A DNA stretch of 64,000 nt from Marsupella aquatica. Taxonomy: Eukaryota > Marchantiophyta. Position 1 is the first letter of the stretch. Each line of letters starts with the position of its first letter. Both the position numbers and the translations under genes were made by a program. The notes beneath the pieces are model-generated. The model ran no database searches. It was given only the letters and a program-made list of their open reading frames with translations, and was not told where the DNA came from. Location: NCBI GenBank assembly GCA_973895155.1, contig OZ316894.1, positions 4,712,001-4,776,000 on the forward strand, written 5' to 3'. This document shows, one piece after another, positions 1-11,489 of this stretch.

Positions 1-589
1 CCATTACATTCTTTGTGTGAAAAGTGCATGCAACAGGGTTAGTTACATTTTTTGTTTTTTGTGTCCACCAATTGATTAGTGGTTGTGTGAAAAGATTTCC
101 TGTACTTTTTGGGTTCACACTATATTTAATTTGCTTTTGGTTTCATCCCTTCTGTTTATTGGTTACTTCTTTTCTTGGCACTGTATTTTTGAATGACGAC
201 CACTGCATAAAAAAGTGCAACCTTGTATTATAGTTCTTGATAACTCTCTCTAAACAGGAATTCACCAAATTTATAATGCTCCAGAAAGAGCTTAATGTAC
301 TTATGAAAGGCCTACGAGAATAAATTTTAGTATAAGTAGAGGGGAATCGTCCCAAACAGGTGATCCGAATCTTGACCTTGCACTGCAAAATGCCAACTGA
401 AGAATCACGATGGCAATTAAGTTGTCGGAAAAATATTCTGTGGTAAAATAAGAAGACAAAGCCTGCCCGATTTTTCACATCTAAAGTTACAATATGGCTG
501 CCCACTATGGCAAATTGTGCAACATCCTTGCTGCCCGCTGCTTGCCCGGCTGCTGCACTGGCAGCCAAGCAGCCCCTGCCAAAACAAAA
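1..589. other. Intergenic, no gene seen
   Basis: AT-rich sequence at the left edge. Open frames on both strands are short, lack recognisable domains and have no supporting splice context. I see nothing more here apart from a first 'ctgcccaagctggg' motif near its right end, which belongs to the adjoining repeat. Confidence 0.5.
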
Positions 590-1230
590 CGCTACCAGGT
601 GCTGCCCAAGCTGGGCATACAGTCAACTCGCCTATAATCGTTCCGCTTAGGATTCTGTGCTCTTACCCATAAGTGTACATATACCCTTCACATATTTGTC
701 AGTCAGTGGAGCCCCCTTTGCACTTCCAGATTTGTCAGTCAGTGGAGATCTCTTTGCACTTATAAAGAGTGCAAAAAAAAGTGCAAAGTGGTCTGGGTAC
801 AGAGGGACCACCCAGCCTGTCAGCTGCTGCCCAAGCTGGTATACAGTTGGGCAGGTATACAGTGAAGCTTCCACACTAGCTCCACATAGGATCTTGGGTC
901 TTGCCCATAAAACGTATATATACCCTTGTAGAGTGTTTGCACTTACATATTTGAGGTTTACTGTAGCCCTCTTTTCACTTACAAGAGTGCAAAAAAGTGC
1001 AAAAATGTGCAAATGGTCAGGATACAAATCAAAGAATTGGACACCTTGCAGTTAGACAGGGTTTAGGCTTAATGGATTATGCACTTCGGAAGTGCAAACT
1101 GCCTTGCTGCTGCCCAAGCTGGCATACATCAACTCAGTCCACATATGATTCTGAGTCTCCACCCTTATAGAGGGTTTGCACTTACATATTTGTGATTCAC
1201 TGGAGCCCTCTTTGCAATTGAAATAAGTAC
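590..1230. repeat. Three diverged copies of a ~120-260 bp repeat
   Basis: The same order of short motifs recurs three times, starting near 598, 827 and 1104. It runs 'gctgcccaagctgg' plus 'atac', then a 'cacata.gattctg' block, then 'cttacatatttg', then 'gagccctctttgcac'. The copies differ by indels and substitutions, so the array is old. No coding capacity is evident. The first motif is also the core of the tighter tandem array just downstream. Confidence 0.7.
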
Positions 1231-1340
1231 ATCTGTATACAAAAGCAACAACCCATTACCTTACACTTATCCAGGGTCTGCACTTATGGAGTATGCAGTA
1301 TGCACGTAGGAAGAGCCGACTCTATCAGTCTGCCCCGTGC

Positions 1341-1531
1341 TGCCCAAGCTGGCATATCAGTTAGCCCGCTGCTGCCCAAACTAGCATATCAGTCGGCCCT
1401 ATGCTGCCCGAGCTGCCATGTCAGTGTTCCTTATGCTGCCCGAGCTGCCATGTCAGAGTTCCTCATACTGCCCGAGCTGCCATGTCAGTGTTCCTTATAC
1501 TGCCCGCTTCTGCCCGTTGCTGCCCAAGCTG
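1341..1531. repeat. Minisatellite, unit about 32 bp
   Basis: About six head-to-tail units of the type 'ctgcccgagctgccatgtca' followed by 'gtgttcctta', with starts near 1342, 1372, 1405, 1436, 1468 and 1500. The left units carry 'ctgcccaagctggcatatca', which links them to the repeat at 590-1230. The three middle units are nearly identical, which points to recent local expansion. Confidence 0.8.
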
Positions 1532-3172
1532 CCCGTAGACACTGTCGTTCGTGTACACTGATTACAAGACTCCGGGAAAGCCTTTTTCTCGCGGTCTCAA
1601 ATGCGATGCGCAAACGAACAACGAGCTGAGAAGTGAACCGAACCAAATTGGAGAGCAGAAGAAGTGCAGCGCATTGCATTGCAGAGGAGCGGAGCGGAGA
1701 GGAGAGGACGAGCAGCAGCAGCAGCAGGAAAATGCTCCGAAGCCTTTCATTCGTCCGCCCAACAGCTCGATTCGGACTCTCAGTCACTGAATGCGGTAAT
1801 GTGAATCCACTTTTGCTCTCTTCTTTGTTCCCACAGTCCCATTTCCATGAATGATTGAAGAGGGGTATTGGACGGATTGTTGCACGCCATTCCAATGTGG
1901 GTTCCCATTGCCTTCGATCCGTCTCGCTGGCTAATCCTTCGCTGTGTCGTACCGAGCTTCACCACTCTTCGGATGGGCGGATCTTGACCTTGACAAATAA
2001 TGACATTTCTATGAAAGAAGTGAGAGGAGAACCGGTTGGCCTCACATTTCTATGATCGAAGTGGGAGTCGATCTATCTTCTCACTGACCTCCTTACGCGC
2101 ATGGAGGGTGATGGTCTGGTGGGCAAGTTTAAGAGCCTGAGCTACAACGGAAATTCAAGATTTTCCCTGATCTCTCCTTCTCTCTCCCTCTCTGTCTCTA
2201 TCTCTGTATGGGTTGGATCAGTGTTTGGTTATGTGAACGTCAGACTCCTGGAAGGCACTGGAGAATGATGGTGGTCTCATGGCTCACTTGGGCCAATGTG
2301 GCCATGCAATTGCGTCATTGACTCTCTCTATCTCTATCTCTGATGTGTGCTGAAATTGAATTGGGCCTCATCTCAACCTCTTTGGAGAATGATGTGGGTG
2401 TACCGTTTATGTGACATCGGATACTATGTCTGTTTCTCCTTCGCCGTAGTAGAAGGAGAAGTGTGAACGTTCTGTTTTGAGAAGGTCGGAAAGCAAGGGG
2501 CTGTTTATGTTTAGGATGGGGTTCTCACTTAGCATTGACGGCTGGGCGATTGGGCCGTCAATGGACGGTAAAAGGTCCGTGCATGACTGGCATTGCATAC
2601 ATATGGACAGCAGATCTGGATTATTGAAGTCAATTCAGAACTGTACATATATGTGAATCTCCATTGTGCCCAACCTTGTTCTCGTCGTGGGTTTACAATC
2701 TCGTGTCCTTCCCAGAGGAGGTGAGACCTGAAGTACAATTCATTCATAAAGCAGTGGGCATTCATCGTTGCAAGCGAAATCCCTTGATTTTGAGAGTTGA
2801 CAATGGATGCCATCTATGCTGAGATGATGTCTGTATGACTGGGCTGGCTGACGTTCCTCTTGGTGGACAGAATTGGCGGAGGATGCCGCATTATGCTATG
2901 GAGGAGCCGACCAATTCTGTCTCTCCTTCCGATCACCGCTAGACAGTGAATCATTTGTGTTTTCACTGCTATCGACAGCAGAGGGCGCCAACGTGACAAC
3001 AGTGGTCTCTTCTTGTGCTTATGGTGCTTTAGGCGCGAGCAGGAGACACGAGGTCTGTTGCCCATGTAAATAGAGCTCTCTGTTTTGCCTTCGTTGGAGG
3101 CAGAAAACATCGTGAAAGTGACGCAGCAGCATCCAATTTGCGATTCGGTTGGTGGGTGTCGCCAAAATCAAA
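1532..3172 (+). other. Upstream region of the hydrolase gene, CT-rich tract
   Basis: No protein with recognisable features. The stretch holds an (AGC)n run at about 1711-1728, a long pyrimidine-rich tract at about 2160-2215 (tctctc/tctgtctc) and a second one at about 2320-2342. Pyrimidine-rich leaders are common in plant 5' untranslated regions, and a similar tract lies upstream of two other genes in this window. It may contain promoter and leader of the hydrolase gene, but I cannot place the transcription start. Confidence 0.4.
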
Positions 3173-4970
3173 ATGGTGGGCTGTTTAAATTTTAGTTTAG
3201 TGGAGTACTTCCAGCGAAGAATTCAGGTGCTGTATAGGTCGTGTGGATTGGAGTCTCGATTGGTGGATCTCGAAGATGGCACGATAATGAAGTGCTGGAT
3301 TCCCCAGAGAAATAAGGAGAGGGCAATTTCAATGTCATCGTCAAACCAGAAACCTCCTCTGGTGTTGCTGCATGCATTCGGAAGCTCAGGTAACTCATGG
3401 AACTATCAAGTGAAGCCCTTTTCGAAGCTTTTCGACCTTTACATTCCGGATCTGCTTTTTTTCGGAGATTCTACGACGACCAGGACCGAAAGGTCGGAAT
3501 TTTTCCAAGCAGATTGTGTGGGGAAAATGCTCCAGCAACTGAGTGTTCCCAAATACAGCGTCCTTGGGACAAGCTATGGAGGCTTTGTGGCGTACAGAAT
3601 CGCCCACATGTACCCGGACTCGGTTGATAAACTCGTGATTTCCAGCTCGGGTGTGATCATGGATTCGTCATCGAATCAAAGATTGATGGACAAATGCAAA
3701 GTCAATGACATGAAGGAGATACTTCTGCCTACAACAGTGGAGGGACTGAGGAGAACCATGGGTTTGGCGTTTCACAAGCAGCTCCCGTTTCCGATTCCAA
3801 GATTCCTCATGGAAGACTATCTAGAGGTTTGTGGGCTCTTCAAATGAATTTTAAAGCTAACTAAACAGATAGAGAATTAATTCAGCAGCTCCGATTGTCG
3901 ATTGCAACATAAGTCTGTGAAGACTTTCGAGAAATTTGCATAAATTCTCTGCACAATTGTGTCAGCTTCACCAACATGGCTGAATGGAAATCCAGAGCCC
4001 TTTGCAAACTGGATAGTAACTGACTTATTCTCGTACCATATCTTAAGCTCATGACCGTGTAAGAAAAGTTTTCTATTGAAGTCGGTTTAAATTTGATGAG
4101 ACGTCATCGTACTTCATATTGTTTCCAACTCATCGACATTGAGTGCGCAGGTTATGAATAAAAACTTCGACGAAAGGGAAGAGCTTGCGGACTCTCTGGT
4201 CCTTGGCAACGACGAATCCCCACCTTTGCCTCCCGTTCCTCAGGTATGATGTGTTTATACTGGGCGATAAAGAGAGCTGGAGTGTAAATTTCTTTGTCTC
4301 ATTAGTTCTCAAGGGCTTTGGACTTCATATTAAGACTCCTGCTCTAAATTCATAAACGTGCAGGACGTGCTCATCATGTGGGGAGAATTCGATCAGATAT
4401 TCGACGTTCAGTTGGCTCATCAGCTGAAAGAGTGCGACTCTGAAACGTTATTTGAGCCTTTGTTTGCGTGGCTAGAAATATCTATGGTTGAGATCAAAAT
4501 AGCTTGTTCGGAGTTATTGAATTCAAATTATTTGTCTGCTTGCTTTCAGTGTTCAAATAAAAGTTTGCCTCACCATGATTAATGTACTTGTAAGGTCCTT
4601 TATTGGTTATAACGGAAAGGAAGCCGTCACCATAAGATGCGGAAGCTGGTGTACCGTCAAGACGAAAGTCATGTTCCAAATGAACGTTGGTGGTTTGCAA
4701 AAATTGCATCTATGCATGCCAGAATACGGAGAATTTCGTGTAACGCTTGGCATATGACGATGCAGGCATATTGGAGACAAAGCGAAGGTGGTGGTGCTGA
4801 AAAATTGCGCCCATGTTCCTCAAGTGGAGAGAGCGTCCGAGTATAACACGCATGTTCTTTCTTTCTTAACCGATGGCCAATCAGACATTAAGGCAACTAG
4901 TCCTGGGAGGCGCTTTCCTTACCGCATTGGATTACCAGTGTCGAACAAGACAGCAGACAAGGCAGCTTAG
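3173..4970 (+). CDS. Alpha/beta hydrolase fold protein, four exons
   Basis: Exons 3173-3826, 4151-4243, 4364-4431 and 4766-4970, with GT-AG introns and consistent phase, give 339 residues. The family is the plant alpha/beta-hydrolase-1 group, esterase- or lipase-like soluble enzymes; the substrate cannot be told. Seen in the translation: an oxyanion-loop type segment LLHAFGSSG (about 65-73), the nucleophile elbow GTSYGG with Ser134, the acid in MWGEFD (Asp259) and the histidine in NCAHVPQ (His288), so the catalytic triad is complete. The C-terminal block HIGDKAKVVVLKN, made by joining exons 3 and 4 inside a Glu codon, is typical of the family and supports that junction. The open frame extends upstream only to a TTG at 3149, so the ATG at 3173 is chosen. 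It is convergent with NSE1, 1.1 kb away. Confidence 0.88.
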
Positions 4971-6116
4971 TATAATCAGGACGTGCCCACGTTTACGATT
5001 CATCATTGTTTGAAGGTCAAAGGCAATATTGCAAATGCAGCTCCTTCGCGAGTTGGTTCGGTGCAATTTATGAAACTTGCAGCCTAAGGAAGCTCAAAGT
5101 AACAGTTAGCAGGTAGTTATACTTGCCTTCCTCTGGAGGCTAGACTCCTGTCAATTTATAGAATGTCAGAATTCTGGCAAGATCCGAGACATTCTTGGCT
5201 GAAATTTTTTCAGTTTTTGTGATGGGGGCCCGACAATGGCCCCATACGATATCCTCCCATGTGACCATATTCTCCCATGTGTATTGTCTGCTGTATATTG
5301 TAAGTATTGTACGAAGTATGGTCAAAATAGGAATGATTGCATAGTGCTGAGGCTAGTGTGCCCACAAACCTTTGGTCATGGGCCTGCTTTGATTTGTTAA
5401 CATTATGGACACCGCACATTGAGAACACTTTTCTTGCCAGAGATGGCATCTTGTCCCCTGCTGTCGAAAACGGAGACAATTGACTTAGTAAAAAATAAAT
5501 TGATACGGAGTTACAGGTTCTCTGCATTTTGGTTTTTCCGAAGATGTCTTGACATTTTGAACCTATTCGAACTTGACCCAACACTCAGAATGGTATCCTC
5601 CTATAGAAAATTGATAAAGTGAATTCAAGATTACAATGGCTCAAAGAAATTCACAATTGTGAACATGCATCTTCCATAACCTGAGATCCTAGAAGCGTGC
5701 CATTTTTGTAGGTTATTGATTTGAAGCAAAACCCCACATCTTTCACGATATTTGCATTATACAGGCGTGTCCAGAACTGCCAAATCCTGTCATGCACTAC
5801 ACATCCCCCGAAAATGATGATCCTTAAGACATCAAATCAGAATGGATGACGATAAAAAAACAAAATTTAATGAGACTTCGGTCATTTGCTTGTAACGTGT
5901 CTGCCGAAATCACCAACTATGAAGATCACGCGAGGGTTTGCCAACTGTGAATTTTCTATTTATAAGCTGACACTCAGGACAGGTCGGATACAGTGTCAAA
6001 CTCTGCCTCCTCCGTTTTCTTCAGTGCCAAAACTCACCGTGTATCACCGTCCTGTCGGGACGGGTGCTCAATGTACGTTTTCCTATATACAATTAACAAA
6101 TCCGGTTCAACATTTC
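4971..6116. other. Intergenic between convergent genes
   Basis: This holds the presumed 3' untranslated regions of the hydrolase (+) and of NSE1 (-). I see no further gene and no clear repeat; open frames are short and unrecognisable. Confidence 0.5.
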
Positions 6117-8864
6117 TCATCTTCCCAATCTCCTTGAACTGCGAGTCCTAAAAGATCTTCTATCCTCATCAACCTCGTGTCCATTCTCTTCCAAATCCTC
6201 GTCTTCCTCAGCATCTGGGGTTGCAGCACTTCGTTTTCTCCTTGATGTTCTTAGCTTTGGGGACTCATCTTCCTCATCATCTGAGGTTGCAGCACTTCGT
6301 TTTCTCCTTGATGTTCTTGGCTTCTGGGACGGTCTTCTATCCTCATCAACATCGTGTCCATTCTCTTCCAGATCCTCGTCTTCCTCATCATCTGAGGTTG
6401 TGGCACTTCGTTTCCTCCTTGATCTTCTTGGTTTTTTGGATATCTGGACAGGCTCTTGGGTGGCTATGGGTTCGGTGTACTCGTCATCTTCAATACGTTC
6501 CTCATCTCCAGACCCTTCGTTTTCAACAGGTTGAGCCCATTCACTTCTACAACCAGAACATTTTGGCCTCTGCAGGAAATGAGTCAATTCCTAATCAGTA
6601 CACTTATTTTCCACTGCTTACATCCAAAGACCAGGAACGATGCCAGTGAACACTTATTGTCGTTGTCATCTTGAAGCACCTCAAGGTTTTTGGGTCGAAG
6701 CTCATCATAAGTGAAATCATACAAAGTGAAACAGCGAGTCCCCAATAGAGATACCTGGTTACGAGATTGAGACCCTCTGGCGAGACAGTATTCATGTACT
6801 CGCTTGGAGCAGTCTCTAGTGCTGCACAACTGGGCCTGTTCCATAGGGTAAATTTAAGTCAGAGGGTTAGATATTTACAGTCTGCCCTCGCTAAACTTCA
6901 CATTTATACAGATCCGCCTATAGGTTAGATCCCCATGTTAGGACCGGAAACAACTGCCAACTTTCGTAACCATCTGTAAACTGTCACATACGTAAAACTA
7001 CCTGTAAATTGTTGTCCATTAAATGTAAATTACATTAAAAAAAAGTGTAACTTCAGTGTTAACTTTTCAAACCCACATATTAGTTTATATGTCCTAGTAA
7101 GTCCTAGTGTATAAAACAGCCCGGGTCTTTGAACAACCTTTCAACCCAACAGAAACTAGTTTCCTTTAAATAATCCATGGACATGGATTCATTTATTTAG
7201 TGAACAACAGGACAAAGCGAAAGACTATTGGAATGAAGAGTGGATTTGCTACCTTAATCGCAGCTTCGTTGCAGATCTCACAGAAAGGCACCTCCAGGTT
7301 TCTAAATACACTTCGGAGCTCCAGAAAGGCCTTCACTCCCAACGCCACCTCTCCGCCATCAGTGCGACTAAGCAATTGCTCAGCCACCAGCAAGGACAAA
7401 GCTTCTTCCCTAGCTTGCATTGACAATTTAATTGGAGCGGTCTGGGTATTGGCATTTTGAGAATCGGCCTGCTGCAGTCATCAGTGAAGAGTCACGACCA
7501 GTCAGCACAGAATTCGTCTCTCCAATTAGGATCTTGTGCATGCTGAACATTCCAATCTGCTTCAATTCTTATGGCCAAACCATGTAAGTCTCGATGATAA
7601 CCATGCGACATGACAATTTACCTCGATTTCCAGTTCCTTCAAGTCTAATTCAACCCATCTAGAAACTAAGAGTTCCCCGTGGAGCTAATTGTGCTCCAAT
7701 GAACATCTATCGGATGTTGTGCGAAGAATGAGCAAGCGAGTTGAAGCAAACGGGTTGCAGGGAGATGATATGTTTTATAAAAAAAAGGCAGATGACTACT
7801 ACTTGACTAATTGTCTACGAGTCCAACTACACTCGCACATCCATGAACATAAAGCCACAATGCTAGGAGTTCTGTCAAAGGTAGGGAACAATAACAAGTC
7901 ATCGTATGTGCCTTACGAGACGAGACTCTTCTCTGCAAGACTTCACAATCCATTCAAGACTGCTATGCCAGCACTTAGAACTCATTTGAGCGGAATACCT
8001 GTGGTTCGAGCTTGAGGTACATAGTATGCATGCTTGGTATGATGCCACTTGCAGTGGGTTCTTGAACTATGGCTTCCATCTGCATTTCCAAAAATAAGGA
8101 ATCTCACTTGACACAATTTGTGGAATTCTTCCGATGCGTTACCCTTTCATCTGACCTACGATGGAGCTACAAGTACAGTATCTACTAGAGTACCTTTGTT
8201 ATCTTACTTGGAGCCTGTTGCCGTATGTTTAGAGGACTCGTGTCAGATGAAAGATCCAAACGACCTCATTTTTTCAAGGTCAAAGTTTATGAGATAGAAA
8301 TATTGCCAAATTTATTCCAGAACTTTGCGAATCATTCAGTCCACAGAGAGAGAGGTACAGTGTTCTGACCACAGCTTTGAAGAACAAGATCTGAGCCTGA
8401 GTAAACTGGGTTCCCAGCTTGGCCTCCTTACTAGGCAGCGTGTTAATGATACCGTAGAACTCTTTCCCATCATACTGATTCATAACCTTCTTCACTTCCA
8501 ATTGCACGAAATCAAGCTCCTTGTTGATGGCGAGGAGGAACTGAACGAATCCTTCACCTGCAAACCAAAACAACTGATATTCAATCACCCTACTACTACA
8601 TCCCTGCGAAAGCTAGATCTTGGGGCATACCACTGATTCTTCGCCGCAATCGTAAACGATGAATAATAATAACACTCGCAATACTGCCAGGGAAGGATTG
8701 GTAATCGAAGAAGAATCTAACAGTAAAATGCAGAAATCCGAACCGGTTGGAAGAACGAGCGACTTGTACATTCCCATCGTCGCTTTCTCTGAGAGCGGGC
8801 CCCTCTTCATAACCGCCTGCAGAAAAGTATGGTGATTCGCATCCAGCCTCGTGGAAGGAGCCAT
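6117..8864 (-). CDS. NSE1: NSE1, SMC5/6 complex RING-like subunit, six exons
   Basis: Exons on the minus strand are 8864-8744, 8557-8370, 8079-7999, about 7471-7253, 6835-6755 and 6569-6117, about 380 residues. NSE1 is the RING-like subunit that pairs with NSE3 in the nuclear SMC5/6 complex and acts in DNA repair and genome stability. Recognised blocks: HHTFLQAVMKRGPL at the N-terminus, INKELDFVQLE and NQYDGKEFYGIINTL in exon 2, and LLSRTDGGEVALGVKAFLEL in exon 4. The RING-like zinc ligands are Cys194, Cys197, Cys207, Cys212, His217, Cys220, Cys234 and Cys237, a C4HC3 set built from three exons. The last exon adds about 140 residues with three basic/acidic repeats (SRRKRSA..SDDEEDE), longer than the usual NSE1 tail. 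The start of exon 4 has two possible AG acceptors (7471 or 7468), which differ by one codon. Confidence 0.9.
6150..6450 (-). repeat. In-frame internal repeat in the NSE1 tail
   Basis: Three DNA units of the type 'gcacttcgttttctccttgatgttctt' plus a 'tcatc' rich part are repeated inside the last exon. They encode alternating basic (SRRKRS) and acidic (DDEEDED) stretches, followed twice by a block containing LEENGH.VDEDRR. The unit length varies but the frame is kept. Confidence 0.8.
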
Positions 8865-9639
8865 CGCTTTCGAGGAGATCAGAAACTACGGTTCCAAGCT
8901 CAAGACACAACAAAACCAAACGGCAAAATGGTGGGCTAGAAGTGCCCTCACGAAGCCATTGTCCTCTGGCTCCAATTTGGGTGAACGAGTCTTAGATCCC
9001 TTGAGGAATTGAGGAAGAGAGCGATTGAAAAGGGCAAAACCCTCCAAACCCTCTCTACACCATAATTTGAAAACTCCCTCCAAAAATCGAAACCTAAGGG
9101 CATCCCCAACCCCTAAGAGAGCATCCCCATGGGTCCCCCTATTCCCAACCCCATATAGGGGTCAATGGTGAGGCAGCTGGGGTTTGGGGCCGTCCTTGCC
9201 GGATTGCACTTGGACCTGATCCCCACCAATGAAGAGCACCCTGGGAGAGGATGCAGAGACCAGTGAACATTGATGAGCGATGTCTGCAGAAAAAAAATTG
9301 GATAATAGGTGCCGCCCACACATTTAGGCGACACTTGGTGGGGGTGGGTACTGCACTTCCCAACTTGCCAGTTCTGGCGCACAAGACTCACAGATTGCCG
9401 GGCCTGCATTAAAAAAGAGTTTTAGTGATCACCTCTAGCCAAAGTTGCTGCTGGCCAGGAATATAAATTGAGCGGGAACTGCCCGGCCAATTTGCTGGCC
9501 GAGCATTCAAACTGAGCATTGCAAAACCCTTGCCGAATTGAATTACTGTCCAGTAAATAGTAAGATCAGCCCCACTGGTGCAACAATGTAGTGGACTACA
9601 TGACTGCAGTAAATATACATCACAGTTTCAAATAACCAA
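8865..9639. other. Upstream flank of NSE1, no other gene
   Basis: The first part is the presumed NSE1 promoter and leader, read on the minus strand. The rest contains only short unrecognised frames on the minus strand around 9113-9409. I see nothing I can name here. Confidence 0.4.
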
Positions 9640-10580
9640 ATGCGTCAAACTGGGAGACAAGATCCCAAAGGAATAGACCCAACCCAACTGAAACCAATTT
9701 AGGAGACACAATCCCAAGGGCATGAGACCCAATAGAGGGAAGAAACAAGAGAAAACCTCAAGAAGACCCAAGAAGACAAAGCAGCCAAACCAAACTGGGA
9801 CTAAAGATCCCAAAGCCAGACTGGCACTTAATAACCCAAAGTCAGGAGACCCAATAAGGGGGAGAAAACAAGAGAAAAGCACAAAACTGAGAATTAATAT
9901 CCCAAAAGAAGGAGACCCAATAAAGGGGAGAAACAAAAGAGAACCCCAAGACAATGAAAAGGCCATACCAAACTGGAAGTTAAGAACCCAAATGGGGGAG
10001 ACCCAATAGAGGGGACAAACAAGGAGAAGAACCCAAAAAGACTCGAGAGCGTGGACAACCAATAAAGAGGAGAAAACAAGAGAGGAACCCAGGGAGTCCA
10101 AAGAGCCAAAACAAATTTCACACACAAGGCAGGAGACCCAATAAAGGGGAGAAAACAAGAGAACAACCCAAGACGATCAAAAAGCCAGGACACCCAATAG
10201 AGGGGAGGAAACAAGAGGAAAACCCAGGAAGACCAAAGGGCAAAAAAAAACCAAGAGTACCAAAGAGCCTGGACACCCCATACAGGTGGAGAAAAAGAGA
10301 AAACCCAGGAATATCAAAGAGCCTAAAAACCTTAGAGTCAATTAACCCAAGACCCCCAAAGAGCCAGGACACCCATCAAGGCCAATTATAGGGAGAAAAC
10401 ACGAGAGAAACCCATGGATACCAAAGAGCCAAAATACTCAAGAGTCCTGCACGGAAGGAGAAAACAAGAGAACAACCCAAGAAGACCAAAGAGCCAGGAC
10501 ACCCAACAAAATGGAGACAAGGAGTGAGAAACCAGGAACACCATAGAGCAAAACACTGAGTCTGACACCAAAGTCTCGTC
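9640..10580. repeat. Degenerate minisatellite, unit about 60-80 bp
   Basis: A purine-rich plus strand with the recurring core 'gagacccaata.aggggag', 'aaacaagagaa', 'acccaagaagac', 'caaagagcca'. Cores start near 9723, 9847, 9912, 9998, 10059, 10134, 10190, 10270, 10369 and 10498. Spacing is irregular, mostly 56-86 bp, with some units partly lost. Long open frames on the minus strand, rich in Phe, Leu, Ser and Trp and with a repeated 'PLYWVS' string, are by-products of this repeat and not genes. Confidence 0.85.
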
Positions 10581-10664
10581 ATACTCCTCCATCATTGTGA
10601 GACCCATATTCAAGAGGGTAATGTTCAAGGGCTGTCCTCAAAAATTGAGACAGTTTCAAGAGTG

Positions 10665-10900
10665 CACTCCTCTAACCAACTGGCTTAGGTCAGCTCACTA
10701 GGGGATTAGCCTGAAACTGAAAAGTTCCAGGTTCAATCCCCCCTCCACAGGGATGTAAAGGATAAATGTGAGTGGGGGTGGGATGGGAGTTTTGATTATC
10801 TCCTCAACCCCCTATGTCCACATTGCAGCCCTAATCTAATACTCTCCCTGGTGCAGGTCTCTAGATCCATGGATGCTCACCCTTAAATGTGTTCCCTACA
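10665..10900 (+). mobile_element. Candidate tRNA-derived SINE
   Basis: The sequence 'tggcttaggtcagctcacta' at 10681 resembles an RNA polymerase III A box and D-arm. The string 'ggttcaatcc' at 10730-10739 fits a B box (GGTTCRANYCC) at a tRNA-like distance. The following 150 bp are unrelated to a tRNA, as expected of a SINE body. I could not find paired acceptor-stem ends, so it is not a functional tRNA. A second copy or a target-site duplication was not found by eye. Confidence 0.5.
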
Positions 10901-11489
10901 ATGAATGTATGTCACTATTGGGGTGGGAATAGTCTACAAAGTGTTCTTCCTTTAAACATTTGCTTTTTTATTTATAATATTGGGCCACAAAAACCCCGTG
11001 GAAGGGGGGGGGGGGGGGACCAGCCCACAACCAGGAATTCACACAATTCCACCAAAACCATCAAACCACCAACCAACCAACAGCCAACCAAACCAAAAGC
11101 CCACAACCAGGAATTCACCCAATTCCACCAAAACCGAACTAAAACACCTCACAACACAATCCTTTTAGCAGCCGCCCTCAGCATAATCTAAGACTATACC
11201 AAAACCTATGGAGGCCACAACAGCCTCAACCAGATGTAATCCAGCAATCCCTTCGTCACATTCAAGCAATCCTCTCCTTGTTAATCATTTGTTTCACTCT
11301 CAGCAGTCTAGTCCTTTTGTTACTCATTGGTAATGTAAGCACAACTGCAGCAACATGGTCTGTAGTCTCAGATAAAATAAACGTATGTCAAATTTACGAA
11401 CCCCTTCAGTCTGAAATGTGTGCTCGTTGAGGCCCAATCATAAGGCCCAAAGAATCTGGTACACTACAAACAGCTTCAATATCTTCAGA
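10901..11489. other. Simple-sequence-rich intergenic segment
   Basis: It contains a run of 15 G at 11004-11018. Two copies of a ~37-bp segment beginning 'agcccacaaccaggaattca' start near 11022 and 11098 and are separated by an (aacc)-rich spacer. No gene is recognisable. The right part may include the 3' untranslated region of the LINE on the minus strand. Confidence 0.5.

Noticed and set aside
3149-3172. Earlier start for the hydrolase
   Set aside because: The frame opens there with TTG; the first ATG, with the family-like N-terminus, is at 3173.
9628-10628. Long minus-strand open frames up to 176 codons
   Set aside because: They lie wholly in the minisatellite and their repeated PLYWVS strings are the translated repeat unit.
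10681-10750. A functional tRNA gene
   Set aside because: The A- and B-box-like parts are present but acceptor and anticodon stems do not pair convincingly.
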